Below are positions 43,111 through 52,466 of a stretch of 64,000 nt of DNA, in pieces. Within the stretch, counting starts at the first letter, position 1. The number at the start of each line of letters is the position of its first letter. The stretch comes from Candidatus Saccharibacteria bacterium (lineage in GTDB: Bacteria; Patescibacteriota; Saccharimonadia; Saccharimonadales; Saccharimonadaceae). Both the position numbers and the translations under genes were made by a program. The stretch is from positions 310,001-374,000 of the forward strand of contig CP064991.1 of assembly GCA_016699895.1 (NCBI GenBank). Direction: 5' to 3'. Under the pieces are notes generated by a model. The model was not told where the DNA came from. It worked only from the letters and a program-made list of their open reading frames with translations, and did no database searches.

Positions 43111-43344
43111 ATGAAAGCTCAAATACCCAGCGCAGTACAAAAATTTGCAGCGCAAGAAATGGATCGCAAGCAATTCCTAAAAAGCGTGTCAGCCATGGCG
43201 CTATTTGTCGCTGGTGGTGGCATGATCGTTCAGTCGGTGCTAAAAGGTATTGGCAAATCTCAGCCTGCTGCGCAAAAACCGGTAGCCAGTGCTTATGGTG
43301 CCAGTGCTTATGGTGGCGGCGCCAAAGTTGCTAGCCGTAAATAG
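43111..43344 (+). CDS. Small protein with a Tat-like signal (RK variant)
   Basis: 77 aa. The N-terminal half contains DRKQFLKSVSAMALFVAGGGMIV, which matches the Tat signal pattern (S/T-RR-x-FLK plus a mild hydrophobic segment), except that the second Arg is Lys. The tail is rich in Ala, Ser, Gly and Tyr (ASAYGASAYGGG). It lies 97 nt after tatC on the same strand and has its own promoter with an operator-like repeat. It could be a Tat substrate or a membrane-bound small protein; there is no catalytic domain. Confidence 0.6.
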   Translation: MKAQIPSAVQKFAAQEMDRKQFLKSVSAMALFVAGGGMIVQSVLKGIGKSQPAAQKPVASAYGASAYGGGAKVASRK

Positions 43345-43362
43345 TCTGTAGACGTTGAACAT

Positions 43363-43395
43363 ATAGAGATCCTCGGGTCAGAAAAGGATCTCTAT
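43363..43395. terminator. Hairpin between the Tat-like gene and the kinase gene
   Basis: ATAGAGATCCT and AGGATCTCTAT form a perfect 11-bp stem with an 11-nt loop. No T-run, so termination is likely but not certain. Confidence 0.5.
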
Positions 43396-43413
43396 TTGAT
43401 TGTGACTACACGG

Positions 43414-44046
43414 CTAGCTGGCGAAATTGTATAGTTGGTCAATAACATCGCTAAACACGCTGTCTCGATCTTGCTGACCGTTGATCTCTAGCAAAATATC
43501 CATTTCTCGATAGACTTCGATGACAGGCAGTGTTTTATCTTTGAATTCGCTGATTCGCCTAGCAACTTTTTCCTCATCCATATCGTCCGTTCGTCCGATG
43601 TTACGTGTGTCGCCCTGGGCTTCGCGCCAACGGTGCCAGACTTCATCTTCGGAAACGTTGAGCAGTAGAACAGCTTTGGTGTCGTGACCACCCCGTTTTA
43701 GGCCCTCTAGCACCGGGCCCTCTTCGCCGATCCAGCGTCCGACCGAGCTGAGGATCAGGGCCTTTCCGGCTATCTTTTCGTCATACATATAGGGAACAAT
43801 GAGTTTTAGAAATTCATCCATAGGGGTCAAGGCGCCGGTTTCAGACACCTCGGCGGCGCGCTTTATCTCGCTGTCCTTGGAATTGTCCCTAGCGGATCTA
43901 ACGATGTCGCCACTACTCAAAAATTCTGCGCCGATTGCATCCGCTAGCCGTTTGCCAACGGTGTCTTTGCCGGAAAATTGAATGCCAAATATGTTGATCG
44001 ATCCACTACCGAGCCAGTTTTTTATATGAGAAATCTTATCTTCCAT
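43414..44046 (-). CDS. Adenylate kinase-like nucleotide kinase
   Basis: About 210 aa. The P-loop is FGIQFSGKDTVGKRLA, different from the usual GxPGxGKGT, but the rest follows adenylate kinases: EFLSSGDIVR (NMP-binding helix), SVGRWIGEEGPVLEGLKRGG, and VSEDEVWHRWR..GDTRNIGRTDDMDEEKVARRISEF (lid-like arginine region). It would transfer phosphate between nucleotides; the specificity cannot be read from the sequence. The ATG at 44046 (MEDKISH) was chosen; the frame is open 12 codons further without a better start. Confidence 0.75.
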   Translation of the reverse strand: MEDKISHIKNWLGSGSINIFGIQFSGKDTVGKRLADAIGAEFLSSGDIVRSARDNSKDSEIKRAAEVSETGALTPMDEFLKLIVPYMYDEKIAGKALILSSVGRWIGEEGPVLEGLKRGGHDTKAVLLLNVSEDEVWHRWREAQGDTRNIGRTDDMDEEKVARRISEFKDKTLPVIEVYREMDILLEINGQQDRDSVFSDVIDQLYNFAS

Positions 44047-44170
44047 GGATAAATTATACAGGATAGAGATATTATACCGCAACCCACCTTTCGATTTTTA
44101 GATTTTTGACTATTTAAAGGAGAGAGTATGATACAATTATCAGTGTATAAGCTTTAGTTAAAAAGGAATA

Positions 44171-44359
44171 TTGTCAACGTATGGAGGGGCACGCATTTCG
44201 CTGGCCCAAATTGGCGCTGGCCAGGTAACGGTCGTAGCTGCTGGCGGCGTTTCCATATCTGCTGATCCTGGTCTCAAGATTGCTGTCCAAAACGGCGGTG
44301 CCGAGCTGGTCAAATTAGGTGCGGATTGGTGGCTACTCGTTGGCAGGCTAGCGGCATGA
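44171..44359 (+). CDS. Phage-tail-like short protein
   Basis: 62 aa from a TTG start with AAAAAGG upstream. The pattern AQIGAGQVTVVAAGGVSISADPGLKIAVQNGGAELVKLGADWWLLVGRLAA resembles the end domain of phage tail and capsid-decoration proteins (GAGQVTF...A.LVKLG.D.WLL.GDL). On its own it lacks the rest of such proteins. It is joined to the next gene by ATGA. Whether it is a domesticated or decayed phage piece is open. Confidence 0.6.
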   Translation: MSTYGGARISLAQIGAGQVTVVAAGGVSISADPGLKIAVQNGGAELVKLGADWWLLVGRLAA

Positions 44360-45714
44360 GTTTTGGTTTAACGGCATCGTCATACGTTGAGACCTCATTA
44401 TCAGGTGATTCTGCCTATGCGAACGCGGTCTTGGCCGAATCTCCACTAATGTATTTGCCGTTCAACGAAACTTTGGGAACTGTAGCGGTGGATGCCTCGG
44501 GTAATGGCCATGACGGGTATTACTATGGTTCGGCGATACTCGGTAATTATACTGTAACATCCGGTAGTACGGGCCGATCGGTACGCGTAGATTATGGCAA
44601 TTCTGGTGGAGTTGTCGTACCCCATAGCTCGTGGATGGATACAGCTGAGCTAACAGTTCTCATGCCCTTTTACGATAACTACAACAGCGGCCTTCGTATC
44701 CTAGCGGCTCGCTATCCGAACGATGATACACTGAGTTTAGACTCTTGGTTTATTGGTGTTGGGGCAGGCGGTACACTATGGTTTTGGTATCGTACCAGCG
44801 CCGGCACTAATGTATTTATCGATAGTGGCGTTGCACCTTCTGCTTACCAGCGGTTTTTTGTTGCCGCATATGTCAATGCGTCCGAGGCGGGCATTCGAGT
44901 ATATGGTGAGGACGGTACGCTGCTCGGCTCTGGCACTGGCGCAGGCGGTGCCGTCAATGTGACGAGCGCCGATTTGACATTATTTAGCGCACAGGCAGGT
45001 TATCCATTTGAAGGCTATATCGACGATTTTGCTCTATTCGATAGATCGCTCACCACTGCAAAGATAGATTCTCTGGCAGCATTAGCGCTCGCTCCACATC
45101 AACCGTGGATAGCAAAGACCACAGGTTCAGCAGGCCGGAATGGTACCAATAGCCACACGATCACTTTTTCACCAGCATCGAGCGGCTCACTGCTCGTGGC
45201 CGTACTCGGTGGTCCAGTGACGCATACTATGGTGACCTCTGGTTGGACCAAGCAGCTCAGTGCGCTTATGGATACCGAAATAGCAGTCTTTACGAAAACG
45301 GCTAGTTCTGGCGAATCGAGCCTCGAGGTAACCCATAATGGCTCTAATTACCCGATAGAGTACGCAATATATGAATTTGCTGTAGGCTCAACGTATCATT
45401 CGGGCGTGTACAAGGTTTATGATGGAAACCCATCATTTCCGACGCTGTCTGGTCTACCCGGCACGAAAACCTCTCTCTTCATGGGCCAGTGCAGTAATTT
45501 CGGCTATGCTATCAATACCAACTGGCAATTTTTCTGGGAGACACAGGTCAGTAGCTATACGACAACCGATGTGACTGACGGAACAGCGTTAAATATTGGT
45601 TATTTCGCCCATACTGATTTTCCCGATACGACGGCCGACATCACTAGCCCCGGAGGTCAGTATGATTCACTCAACTATAACACCGCAGTCATGTTCGCTA
45701 TTCAGCATACCTAA
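44356..45714 (+). CDS. LamG/concanavalin-like domain protein, phage- or surface-type
   Basis: About 452 aa. The N-terminal half is a LamG-type fold (LMYLPFNETLGTVAVDASGNGHDGYYYG...VPHSSWMDTAELTVL...RFFVAAYVNASEAGIRVYGEDG...FEGYIDDFALFDRSLTTAKIDSL), a common carbohydrate-binding module. The second half is a beta-rich domain of unknown family. No signal peptide or membrane helix is seen, which suits a phage tail protein better than a secreted adhesin. Its ATG overlaps the stop of the upstream tail-like gene. Base composition is like the surroundings. Confidence 0.7.
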   Translation: MSFGLTASSYVETSLSGDSAYANAVLAESPLMYLPFNETLGTVAVDASGNGHDGYYYGSAILGNYTVTSGSTGRSVRVDYGNSGGVVVPHSSWMDTAELTVLMPFYDNYNSGLRILAARYPNDDTLSLDSWFIGVGAGGTLWFWYRTSAGTNVFIDSGVAPSAYQRFFVAAYVNASEAGIRVYGEDGTLLGSGTGAGGAVNVTSADLTLFSAQAGYPFEGYIDDFALFDRSLTTAKIDSLAALALAPHQPWIAKTTGSAGRNGTNSHTITFSPASSGSLLVAVLGGPVTHTMVTSGWTKQLSALMDTEIAVFTKTASSGESSLEVTHNGSNYPIEYAIYEFAVGSTYHSGVYKVYDGNPSFPTLSGLPGTKTSLFMGQCSNFGYAINTNWQFFWETQVSSYTTTDVTDGTALNIGYFAHTDFPDTTADITSPGGQYDSLNYNTAVMFAIQHT

Positions 45715-45715
45715 A

Positions 45716-45742
45716 TTGGCACTCTTGACGTTACAGTGCTAA
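45716..45742 (+). promoter_or_regulatory. CIRCE operator of hrcA, two mismatches
   Basis: TTGGCACTC-N9-CAGTGCTAA against the consensus TTAGCACTC-N9-GAGTGCTAA. The -35 box TTGACG (45725-45730) lies in the spacer, 17 nt before TAAAAT (45748-45753). The ATG at 45760 is 7 nt later. Confidence 0.8.
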
Positions 45743-45759
45743 TCCTCTAAAATAGAAGC

Positions 45760-46464
45760 ATGATGACTGAACGTCAAGCCAAACTCCTCGCAGCGATTAT
45801 TGAACAATATGCTGAACTAGCCGCACCTGTCGGGTCGGTCCTACTCGCCAAATTATTCAGCGTTAGTTCGGCCACTATTCGATCGGAAATGGCCAAACTA
45901 GAGGAGATGGGGTACATCACGCAACCTCACACCAGCGCCGGTCGCATTCCGACTGATAAAGGCTACCGTTTGTATGTAAACAGTATTGTTGAGGGTAGCG
46001 AAGTACCCATGTATGAGGCGCGCCACGCTAAGGCTATCGAATCGAGAGTCGAGGGTCACGGTCGCACTGATCATGCCATTCGTACAGCGGTCGATTCTCT
46101 CGTAGAGTTAACGCACAACTTGGGCCTAGCAACCATTGGCGACCAGCTGTATTTATCGGGTATCGGTAACTTGTTTTCTCAGCCAGAGTTTCACGATGGT
46201 GAACACGTTCGCGATGTGGCGCGATTACTTGATAATCTAGAGCCATGGCTCCGCGAGGCGGCTCCAAACGAAACGCTCAATGTGTTTATTGGTAGCGAGA
46301 ATCCAATTGGCCGCGATAGTGGCGTCAGCCTCATTATTAGCCGTTTCCGTAGTCCTTATTCTGACCATAGTTATATCGGTGTGCTCGGTCCGACTAGACA
46401 GAGTTATGCCCGTGTCATGTCACTCGTTTCTCAAACCGGTAAAATGTTAGAAAGGATCCTCTAA
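45760..46464 (+). CDS. hrcA: Heat-inducible transcription repressor HrcA (short form)
   Basis: 234 aa, where HrcA is usually about 340 aa. The N-terminal winged helix is clear (TERQAKLLAAIIEQYAELAAPVGSVLLAK, SSATIRSEMAKLEEMGYITQPHTSAGRIPTDKGYRLYV). The GAF-like core and the end (YIGVLGPTRQSYARVMSLVSQTGKMLERIL) are present, so the missing part is the inserted dimerisation domain in the middle. HrcA binds CIRCE and represses chaperone genes. Its own promoter carries a near-CIRCE and the gene is probably leaderless. grpE starts 2 nt after its stop. Confidence 0.93.
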   Translation: MMTERQAKLLAAIIEQYAELAAPVGSVLLAKLFSVSSATIRSEMAKLEEMGYITQPHTSAGRIPTDKGYRLYVNSIVEGSEVPMYEARHAKAIESRVEGHGRTDHAIRTAVDSLVELTHNLGLATIGDQLYLSGIGNLFSQPEFHDGEHVRDVARLLDNLEPWLREAAPNETLNVFIGSENPIGRDSGVSLIISRFRSPYSDHSYIGVLGPTRQSYARVMSLVSQTGKMLERIL

Positions 46465-46466
46465 AC

Positions 46467-46922
46467 ATGTCAAAAAACCAAAAAGACAACGCACAAATTG
46501 TCGAATTAACCTCTGATATCCAACGCGTCCGAGCCGATTTCGAGAATTATCGTAAACGAGTCGAGTCGGAAAAGCAATCGGCTCGCGATTATGGGCAAAA
46601 GGAAATGGTTATTAAATTATTGCCGGTGATCGACAATATCGAGCGCGCAGTTGGTCATGTTCCAGCCGAACTAGCGGATAACGCCTGGGCGCAGGGTATT
46701 GTAACTTTGCAAAAAAACCTGGAAAAAACACTGGTATCGATTGGCATCACAAAAATTGCAGCCGAGCCGGGTGCCGTGTTTAATCCAGATCTCCATCATG
46801 CCGTACAATTTGACGAAGACTCTGAGGGTGATCAAGAGGTCGTAGCCGATGAGCTGCAGCCTGGTTATATGCTAGATGGCCACGTTCTCCGAGAAGCTAT
46901 GGTTCGAGTTACCCGTAAATAA
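46467..46922 (+). CDS. grpE: Nucleotide exchange factor GrpE
   Basis: 151 aa. A charged coiled-coil N-terminus (DIQRVRADFENYRKRVESEKQSARDYG) leads to the beta domain with the usual end (FNPDLHHAVQF...VVADELQPGYMLDGHVLREAMVRVTRK). GrpE releases ADP from DnaK. It is shorter at the N-terminus than most. It lies between hrcA and dnaK in one operon. Confidence 0.96.
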   Translation: MSKNQKDNAQIVELTSDIQRVRADFENYRKRVESEKQSARDYGQKEMVIKLLPVIDNIERAVGHVPAELADNAWAQGIVTLQKNLEKTLVSIGITKIAAEPGAVFNPDLHHAVQFDEDSEGDQEVVADELQPGYMLDGHVLREAMVRVTRK

Positions 46923-46982
46923 TTCATCAACAATCATATCTAGTGATTGTTTGGATGGGCAATCGATAATGAAAGGAGAATT

Positions 46983-48875
46983 ATGGGAACTATTATCGGA
47001 ATCGACCTCGGTACCACTAACAGCGCTATAGCGTATCTGCTAGCTGGCAAGCCAGAGGTTATCACTAACAAAGAAGGCAATCGTACGACACCGAGCGTGG
47101 TTGGTCTAAAAAAAGGCGAACGCTTGGTCGGGCAGGTTGCTCAGCGTCAGCGTGTCGTTAACGCTGAAAACACCATTTATGGCATCAAGCGTCTGATCGG
47201 TCGCAAATTTAGCGACAAAGAGGTCCAAGACGACATCAAAATCATGCCGTACAAGATCGTCGATAAAAACGGCAACGCTGCGGTTGAACTCGACGGCAAA
47301 GTTTATACACCAGAGGAAGTCAGCGCGATGATCCTCGGCAAATTGAAGGCTGATGCCGAGGCTTTCCTTGGTCAGCCGGTCACCGAGGCGGTTATCACGG
47401 TGCCGGCTTATTTCGATGATAGTCAACGCCAAGCTACCAAAGATGCCGGTAGAATTGCCGGTCTCGAGGTCAAGCGTATTATTAACGAGCCAACTGCAGC
47501 CGCGCTCGCCTACGGTCTCGAAAAGCACAAAGAAGAAAAAATCGCAGTCTTTGACCTCGGTGGCGGTACATTTGACGTATCGATCCTCGAACTCGGCGAC
47601 GGCGTGTTCGAGGTCAAATCGACCAACGGTGACACGCACCTCGGTGGTGAGGACTTTGACAACCGCATCGTGAATTATTTCCTCGACACCTTTAAGGGCG
47701 AAACGGGCATTGACCTGAAATCCGACAAAGCCGCTATGCAGCGCCTCAAGGACGAAGCCGAAAAAGCCAAAAAAGAGCTCAGCTCAACCAACGAATACGA
47801 AGTTAACTTACCGTTTATTACCGCCGACAGTGACGGTCCAAAGCATTTCGAGCACAAACTAACTAGGGCTAAACTAGAGGAATTGGTCGGTGATCTACTC
47901 AATCGACTAGCTGATCCGTGCGAAAAGGCGCTCAAAGACGCCAAACTCAAAGCCGGCGATATCAATGAAGTTGTTCTAGTCGGTGGTATGACCCGTATGC
48001 CAGCGGTTATCGAAAAGGTAAAAGCGATTTTCGGTCGTGAGCCAATGGCCGGCGTAAATCCTGACGAAGTTGTCGCGGTTGGCGCCGCCATCCAAGGTGG
48101 CGTGCTGGCTGGCGACGTCAAGGACGTCTTGCTCCTCGATGTCACACCGCTGTCGCTCGGTATCGAAACTATGGGTGGCGTTAGTACCAAATTGATCGAG
48201 CGCAACACCACGATCCCAACGAGCAAATCTGAAACGTTCTCGACCGCTGCTGATAACCAGCCGCAAGTTGAGATTCACGTCCTCCAGGGCGAGCGAGAGT
48301 TTGCGGGCGATAATAAATCACTCGGAAAATTCGTCCTAGACGGCATTGCTCCGGCACCGCGCGGCGTGCCACAGATTGAAGTCACCTTTAACCTAGATGC
48401 GAACGGCATTTTGAACGTCACCGCCAAAGACAAAGGTACCGGCAAAGAGCAGTCAATCACTATTCAAAACAGTGGTAACCTCAGCAAGGAAGACATCGCC
48501 AAGGCGCAGGCCGAGGCCGAAGCCCACGCTGATGATGACAAGAAAAAGCGCGAGTTGATCGACGCTCGTAACCAACTCGAACAGCTGATCTACACCAGCA
48601 AAAAGATGCCAGATGAATTCAAGGACAAAATTTCCGATGAAGACAAGAAGGCCATCGAAGGCGCTGTCAAAGAGGCTGAGGAGAAACTAACCTCCGAGGA
48701 CAAAGACGAACTCGAGGAAGCCACCAAGACGTTGAGCGAGCGCGTCCAGTCGATTGGCGCCAAACTCTATCAGCAAGCTGACGCGTCAAAAGGTGAAACT
48801 GAGGGCGGCGAATCTGATGACAAGAAGTCAGACGATGCTGTCGAAGGCGAAGTGGTCGACGATAAAAAGAAGTAA
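46983..48875 (+). CDS. dnaK: Chaperone DnaK (Hsp70)
   Basis: 630 aa. ATPase domain with [48 protein letters not shown] and [14 protein letters not shown]; substrate domain with [15 protein letters not shown] and a lid ending in an acidic tail rich in Asp, Glu and Lys. It refolds proteins with DnaJ and GrpE. The ATG at 46983 follows GAAAGGAG; the frame is open 12 codons further upstream. A strong terminator follows. Confidence 0.98.
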   Translation: MGTIIGIDLGTTNSAIAYLLAGKPEVITNKEGNRTTPSVVGLKKGERLVGQVAQRQRVVNAENTIYGIKRLIGRKFSDKEVQDDIKIMPYKIVDKNGNAAVELDGKVYTPEEVSAMILGKLKADAEAFLGQPVTEAVITVPAYFDDSQRQATKDAGRIAGLEVKRIINEPTAAALAYGLEKHKEEKIAVFDLGGGTFDVSILELGDGVFEVKSTNGDTHLGGEDFDNRIVNYFLDTFKGETGIDLKSDKAAMQRLKDEAEKAKKELSSTNEYEVNLPFITADSDGPKHFEHKLTRAKLEELVGDLLNRLADPCEKALKDAKLKAGDINEVVLVGGMTRMPAVIEKVKAIFGREPMAGVNPDEVVAVGAAIQGGVLAGDVKDVLLLDVTPLSLGIETMGGVSTKLIERNTTIPTSKSETFSTAADNQPQVEIHVLQGEREFAGDNKSLGKFVLDGIAPAPRGVPQIEVTFNLDANGILNVTAKDKGTGKEQSITIQNSGNLSKEDIAKAQAEAEAHADDDKKKRELIDARNQLEQLIYTSKKMPDEFKDKISDEDKKAIEGAVKEAEEKLTSEDKDELEEATKTLSERVQSIGAKLYQQADASKGETEGGESDDKKSDDAVEGEVVDDKKK

Positions 48876-48895
48876 ATTGAGTAATTCGACAATGC

Positions 48896-48930
48896 AAAGC
48901 TCCCGTTCTCACCAGCGGGAGCTTTTGTTT
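48896..48930 (+). terminator. Terminator of the hrcA-grpE-dnaK operon
   Basis: AAAGCTCCCG and CGGGAGCTTT form a perfect 10-bp stem with a 10-nt loop and a T-rich tail. Confidence 0.9.
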
Positions 48931-49001
48931 GTTGTTACTATTGCAACTGTAGTGTATAATGGTTATACAAACTTAATCTCAATAGAGAGAGGGATGGGTG
49001 T

Positions 49002-49259
49002 ATGGAAAGTGTAATCGGCTGGATAGTGTTAGGCGGTCTCGCAGGTTGGATAGCCTCGAAATTTGTTGGTACTGACGAACAGCAAGGTTTCGTCGGCAAT
49101 ATCGTTGCTGGTGTACTTGGTGGTGTGGTCGGTGGTTGGGTATTCTCCCTCCTGGGCGGAGCTGGCGTAACGGGCTTGAATGTGTGGAGCCTGTTAGTCG
49201 CAGTGATAGGCGCTATGATCGTTATCTTTGTCTGGAAAGTCATTTCAGGCAAGAAATAA
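49002..49259 (+). CDS. GlsB/YeaQ/YmgE-family small membrane protein
   Basis: 85 aa with three hydrophobic segments: VIGWIVLGGLAGWIASKFVG, FVGNIVAGVLGGVVGGWVFSLLG and LLVAVIGAMIVIFVWKVISG. The Gly patterns are typical of the family once called transglycosylase-associated; its role, often linked to stress, is not defined. It sits between dnaK and dnaJ, with its own TATAAT box near 48955. Confidence 0.88.
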   Translation: MESVIGWIVLGGLAGWIASKFVGTDEQQGFVGNIVAGVLGGVVGGWVFSLLGGAGVTGLNVWSLLVAVIGAMIVIFVWKVISGKK

Positions 49260-49284
49260 CCCCTAATAGTAGCTACATAGATAA

Positions 49285-49311
49285 TTAGCACTCTTTACAT
49301 TTGAGTGCTAA
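49285..49311 (+). promoter_or_regulatory. Perfect CIRCE operator of dnaJ
   Basis: TTAGCACTC-N9-GAGTGCTAA, the exact consensus for HrcA. The -35 TTTACA (49294-49299) is in the spacer, 17 nt before TATACT (49317-49322). The dnaJ ATG lies 8 nt after the -10 box. Confidence 0.95.
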
Positions 49312-49329
49312 TTTCATATACTAGATACT

Positions 49330-50436
49330 ATGAACAAACGTGACTACTACGAGATTTTAGGTGTTAAAAAAGACGCCTCAGATGACGAGATAAAGAAAGC
49401 TTTTCGCAAATTGGCTGTCAAATATCACCCTGACAAAGAGGGCGGCGATGAAGCGAAGTTCAAGGAGGCTAATGAAGCCTACGAAGTCCTAAAGGACGAA
49501 AAAAAGCGTCAACGCTATGACCAGTTTGGCCATGCTGGTGTCGGCGGCGCCTCAGGCGGCGGCGGTAACCCATTCGAGGGCTTTAACGGCGGTGGTCAAA
49601 ACGTTCATTTTGACTTTGGTGGCGGTGGTTTTGGCGATCTCGGCGACATATTTTCCTCATTTTTCGGTGGTCAGCGTGGGCAATCGGGGCCAGGCCGTGG
49701 GCGTGATGTTGAAACGAGTATTAGTCTGACATTCAAAGAAGCGATCTTTGGCACGGAAAGGACAATCTCTGTTAATCTGGATGTTACTTGCGACTACTGC
49801 AAAGGCGACGGTGCCGAGCCAGGTTTCGGCACCAAAGAATGTCCAACCTGTCACGGCGCTGGCCAAGAAGTCCGCGTTATTCATTCACTATTCGGTCCGA
49901 TCCAACAGGCGCAAACCTGCCATACTTGTCGTGGTCGCGGTCGTGTTCCAGAGAAAGACTGTATCGAATGTAATGGTCGCGGTATCAAACGCGATAAACA
50001 AGATATCAAGGTCAAGATTCCGGCTGGCGTTGACGAGGGGTCGGCTATTCGGCTCTCTGGTCGCGGTGAAGCCATTGCGGGCGGCACATCGGGCGATCTC
50101 TTTGTGGCGATTCATGTGGCTCCACACAAAAAATTCACTCGCGAAGGCGACCTGATCCTCAGCGAAGAGACAATATCGATGATCGATGCAGCGCTCGGTA
50201 CGGAGCTCGATGTTGAGACGATAGATGGCGAACTGACGATGAAAATTCCCGCCGGCACGCAATCTGGCACAGATTTCAAGCTCTCGGGTCACGGCGTCCC
50301 GCATCTCCGCGGTAATAACAGAGGTGCACACATCATCACCATCAAAGTTGAAACCCCAACAAAATTGACGAAAAAACAGCGTGAACTACTAAAAGAATTT
50401 CGAGACGGTAGCAAAAAAAGCATATTTGGCATATAG
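49330..50436 (+). CDS. dnaJ: Chaperone DnaJ (Hsp40)
   Basis: 368 aa with all four regions: J domain with HPD ([25 protein letters not shown]), a Gly/Phe-rich segment (about 75-125), four zinc repeats ([32 protein letters not shown]) and the C-terminal substrate domain. It stimulates DnaK. It is separate from the hrcA-grpE-dnaK operon and under its own perfect CIRCE, probably leaderless. Confidence 0.98.
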   Translation: MNKRDYYEILGVKKDASDDEIKKAFRKLAVKYHPDKEGGDEAKFKEANEAYEVLKDEKKRQRYDQFGHAGVGGASGGGGNPFEGFNGGGQNVHFDFGGGGFGDLGDIFSSFFGGQRGQSGPGRGRDVETSISLTFKEAIFGTERTISVNLDVTCDYCKGDGAEPGFGTKECPTCHGAGQEVRVIHSLFGPIQQAQTCHTCRGRGRVPEKDCIECNGRGIKRDKQDIKVKIPAGVDEGSAIRLSGRGEAIAGGTSGDLFVAIHVAPHKKFTREGDLILSEETISMIDAALGTELDVETIDGELTMKIPAGTQSGTDFKLSGHGVPHLRGNNRGAHIITIKVETPTKLTKKQRELLKEFRDGSKKSIFGI

Positions 50437-50544
50437 TCATCTGAAATATTTTGTTGTAATTTATACAATTCCGCAAAAACTAGACTTTTTATAATATTGA
50501 GCGTACAATAAAAAGGTACTGCTAAACAATAGAAAGGGTAGAAT

Positions 50545-52358
50545 ATGTGCGGAATTGTCGGTTATATCGGAAATAAGAGAGTGCAACCAATCCTTATGAG
50601 CGGACTAAAGCGCCTAGAGTATCGTGGTTATGATAGTGCAGGTGTTGCAACTATTAGCGACAAAGCTAAAGTTACGTTGCTTCGAGCAAAAGGCAAAGTC
50701 GCTGAGCTTGACGAAAAAGTTGCTTCACATCAAGTGCTAGATACAGTCGGTATTGGTCACACTAGGTGGGCGACGCACGGCGAGCCGAGCAAGCGCAACG
50801 CGCATCCGCATCACGTTGGCGACATTTACTTGGTTCATAATGGTATTATCGAAAATTATCAGGAGCTCCGATCAATGCTAATAAAGCATGATTATGATTT
50901 CAAGAGTGATACCGATAGCGAAGTTCTAGCGGCTCTGATCGATTATTCTTATCATGATGCTTCGAGTTTGCTCGAAGCGGTGTCAAGCGCGCTCGAAGCG
51001 GTCGTTGGTGCATATGGTATCGCTCTGTTTAGCTCTAAAAAACCTGACGAAATTGTGGTGGCGCGAAAGGGTAGTCCGTTGATTGCTGGTGTTGCGAACG
51101 GCGAAGTTTTCATTGCTAGTGACGCTTCGGCTTTGGTTGGACATACTGATCAAGTCATCTATCTCCAAGATGGTGAAATCGGTGTCTGCACTCGCGACGG
51201 CATTCAGCTGTACGATATCGAGACACACAAAGTCGAAGCGCGCATCGAAAAGTTGGAGATGGATTTACAATCGATTCAGAAAAAGGGATTCGACCACTTT
51301 TTATTGAAGGAGATTTATGACCAGCCTGATAGTGTCCGCTCGACTCTGAGTGGGCGCATTAATGTAGCGGATAGCCAGGTAAAACTCGGTGGACTCAATA
51401 TGTCAGATGACGAGCTGCGTCAAATTCGCAATATCATGGTGATTGGTTGTGGGACGGCGTACTATGCTGGTATGATGGCGGGCTATCTAATTGAACAATT
51501 TACTGATGACATCGTGGTGCACTCTGAGATTGCGAGCGAACTACGCTACCGTTCGTTCTCGATACCAGATAACACTGTGGCATTGATCGTCTCGCAATCT
51601 GGTGAAACGGCAGATACCTTAGCATGCCTTCAAGAGCTCAAGAGGCGTGGCGTTAAATGTCTTGGCGTGGTCATGCGGTCGGCAGTACGATAGCTCGCGA
51701 AGTCGACGGGGGTGTCTATTTACATGTCGGTGCTGAAATCAGCGTTGCAAGTACGAAAGCTTTTACATCACAGGTGGCGGCGATGGTAATGTTTGGTTTG
51801 ATGGTGGCTCAATCAAAGGGTGCAAATCCGCGCGAGCTAAACGACTGTATTCGCGAGCTTGATCTCTTGCCGGGCGAAATCGAAGCAGTTTTAGACCAAT
51901 CTGCCGCTAAGGTGAAGAAATTAGCATCGACTTATGCCAAATACGAACACGCATTGTATATTGGTCGGGATACGTTGTACCCGATCGCGCTCGAGGGTGC
52001 TCTAAAGCTCAAAGAAGTCAGCTACATACATTCAGAAGGCTATGCGGCGGGCGAGTTGAAACACGGCTCTATTGCCTTGATCGACGATCGGTTCTTTGAG
52101 GTTTGCTATTTGCAAGATAACTGGCTGTACGAAAAGGCTCAGAGTAACCTGATTGAAATGAATGCACGTGGTGCTCATGCGATTGTTATCACTGATACAG
52201 ACAAGAAGATTTCCGGCGAGACGGTTTTGCGCGTCAAGACCAAGCTCCAGCTCCTAACCCCACTAGTCTTTAACGTTGTGAGCCAGCTATTGGCGTATTA
52301 CATAGCACGACTCGTGGTAATGATGTCGATCAACCGCGTAATCTTGCCAAAAGTGTGA
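50545..52358 (+). pseudogene. glmS: Glucosamine-6-phosphate synthase, frameshifted
   Basis: GlmS makes glucosamine-6-phosphate from fructose-6-phosphate and glutamine, the entry to peptidoglycan precursors. The glutaminase part starts with the required CGIVGYIG (Cys2) and has HTRWATHG and HNGIIENY. The isomerase part has GCGTAYYAG, SQSGETADT, and after the break VGSTIARE, VASTKAFTSQ, EGALKLKEVSYIHSEGYAAGELKHG and LPKV at the end. The frame breaks near 51673: GTC-ATG-CGG stands where GTC-AAT-GCG-GTC-GGC is expected, so one A is missing. Downstream coding is intact. This is either a sequencing error or a fresh mutation in a gene expected to be essential. Confidence 0.92.
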
Positions 52359-52431
52359 CTGTGGAATAAGTTGCTAGTGTGTGACAGGCTTTTTATTCAT
52401 TGCCAAGTCAAGTGTAAAATGATTCACAATA

Positions 52432-52460
52432 TTGACTTATTATCATATATATGATAGAAT
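52432..52460 (+). promoter_or_regulatory. Promoter and 16-bp palindrome of the DUF1704 operon
   Basis: TTGACT, 17 nt, TAGAAT, then 7 nt to the ATG at 52467. The spacer holds the perfect palindrome TATCATATATATGATA (52441-52456), which enters the -10 box: an operator candidate. Confidence 0.7.
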
Positions 52461-52466
52461 TAAAAC

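Noticed and set aside
50545-52358. Two separate genes for the glutaminase and isomerase parts of GlmS
   Set aside because: The second frame has no ribosome site and begins inside a conserved block; adding one base restores the standard protein.
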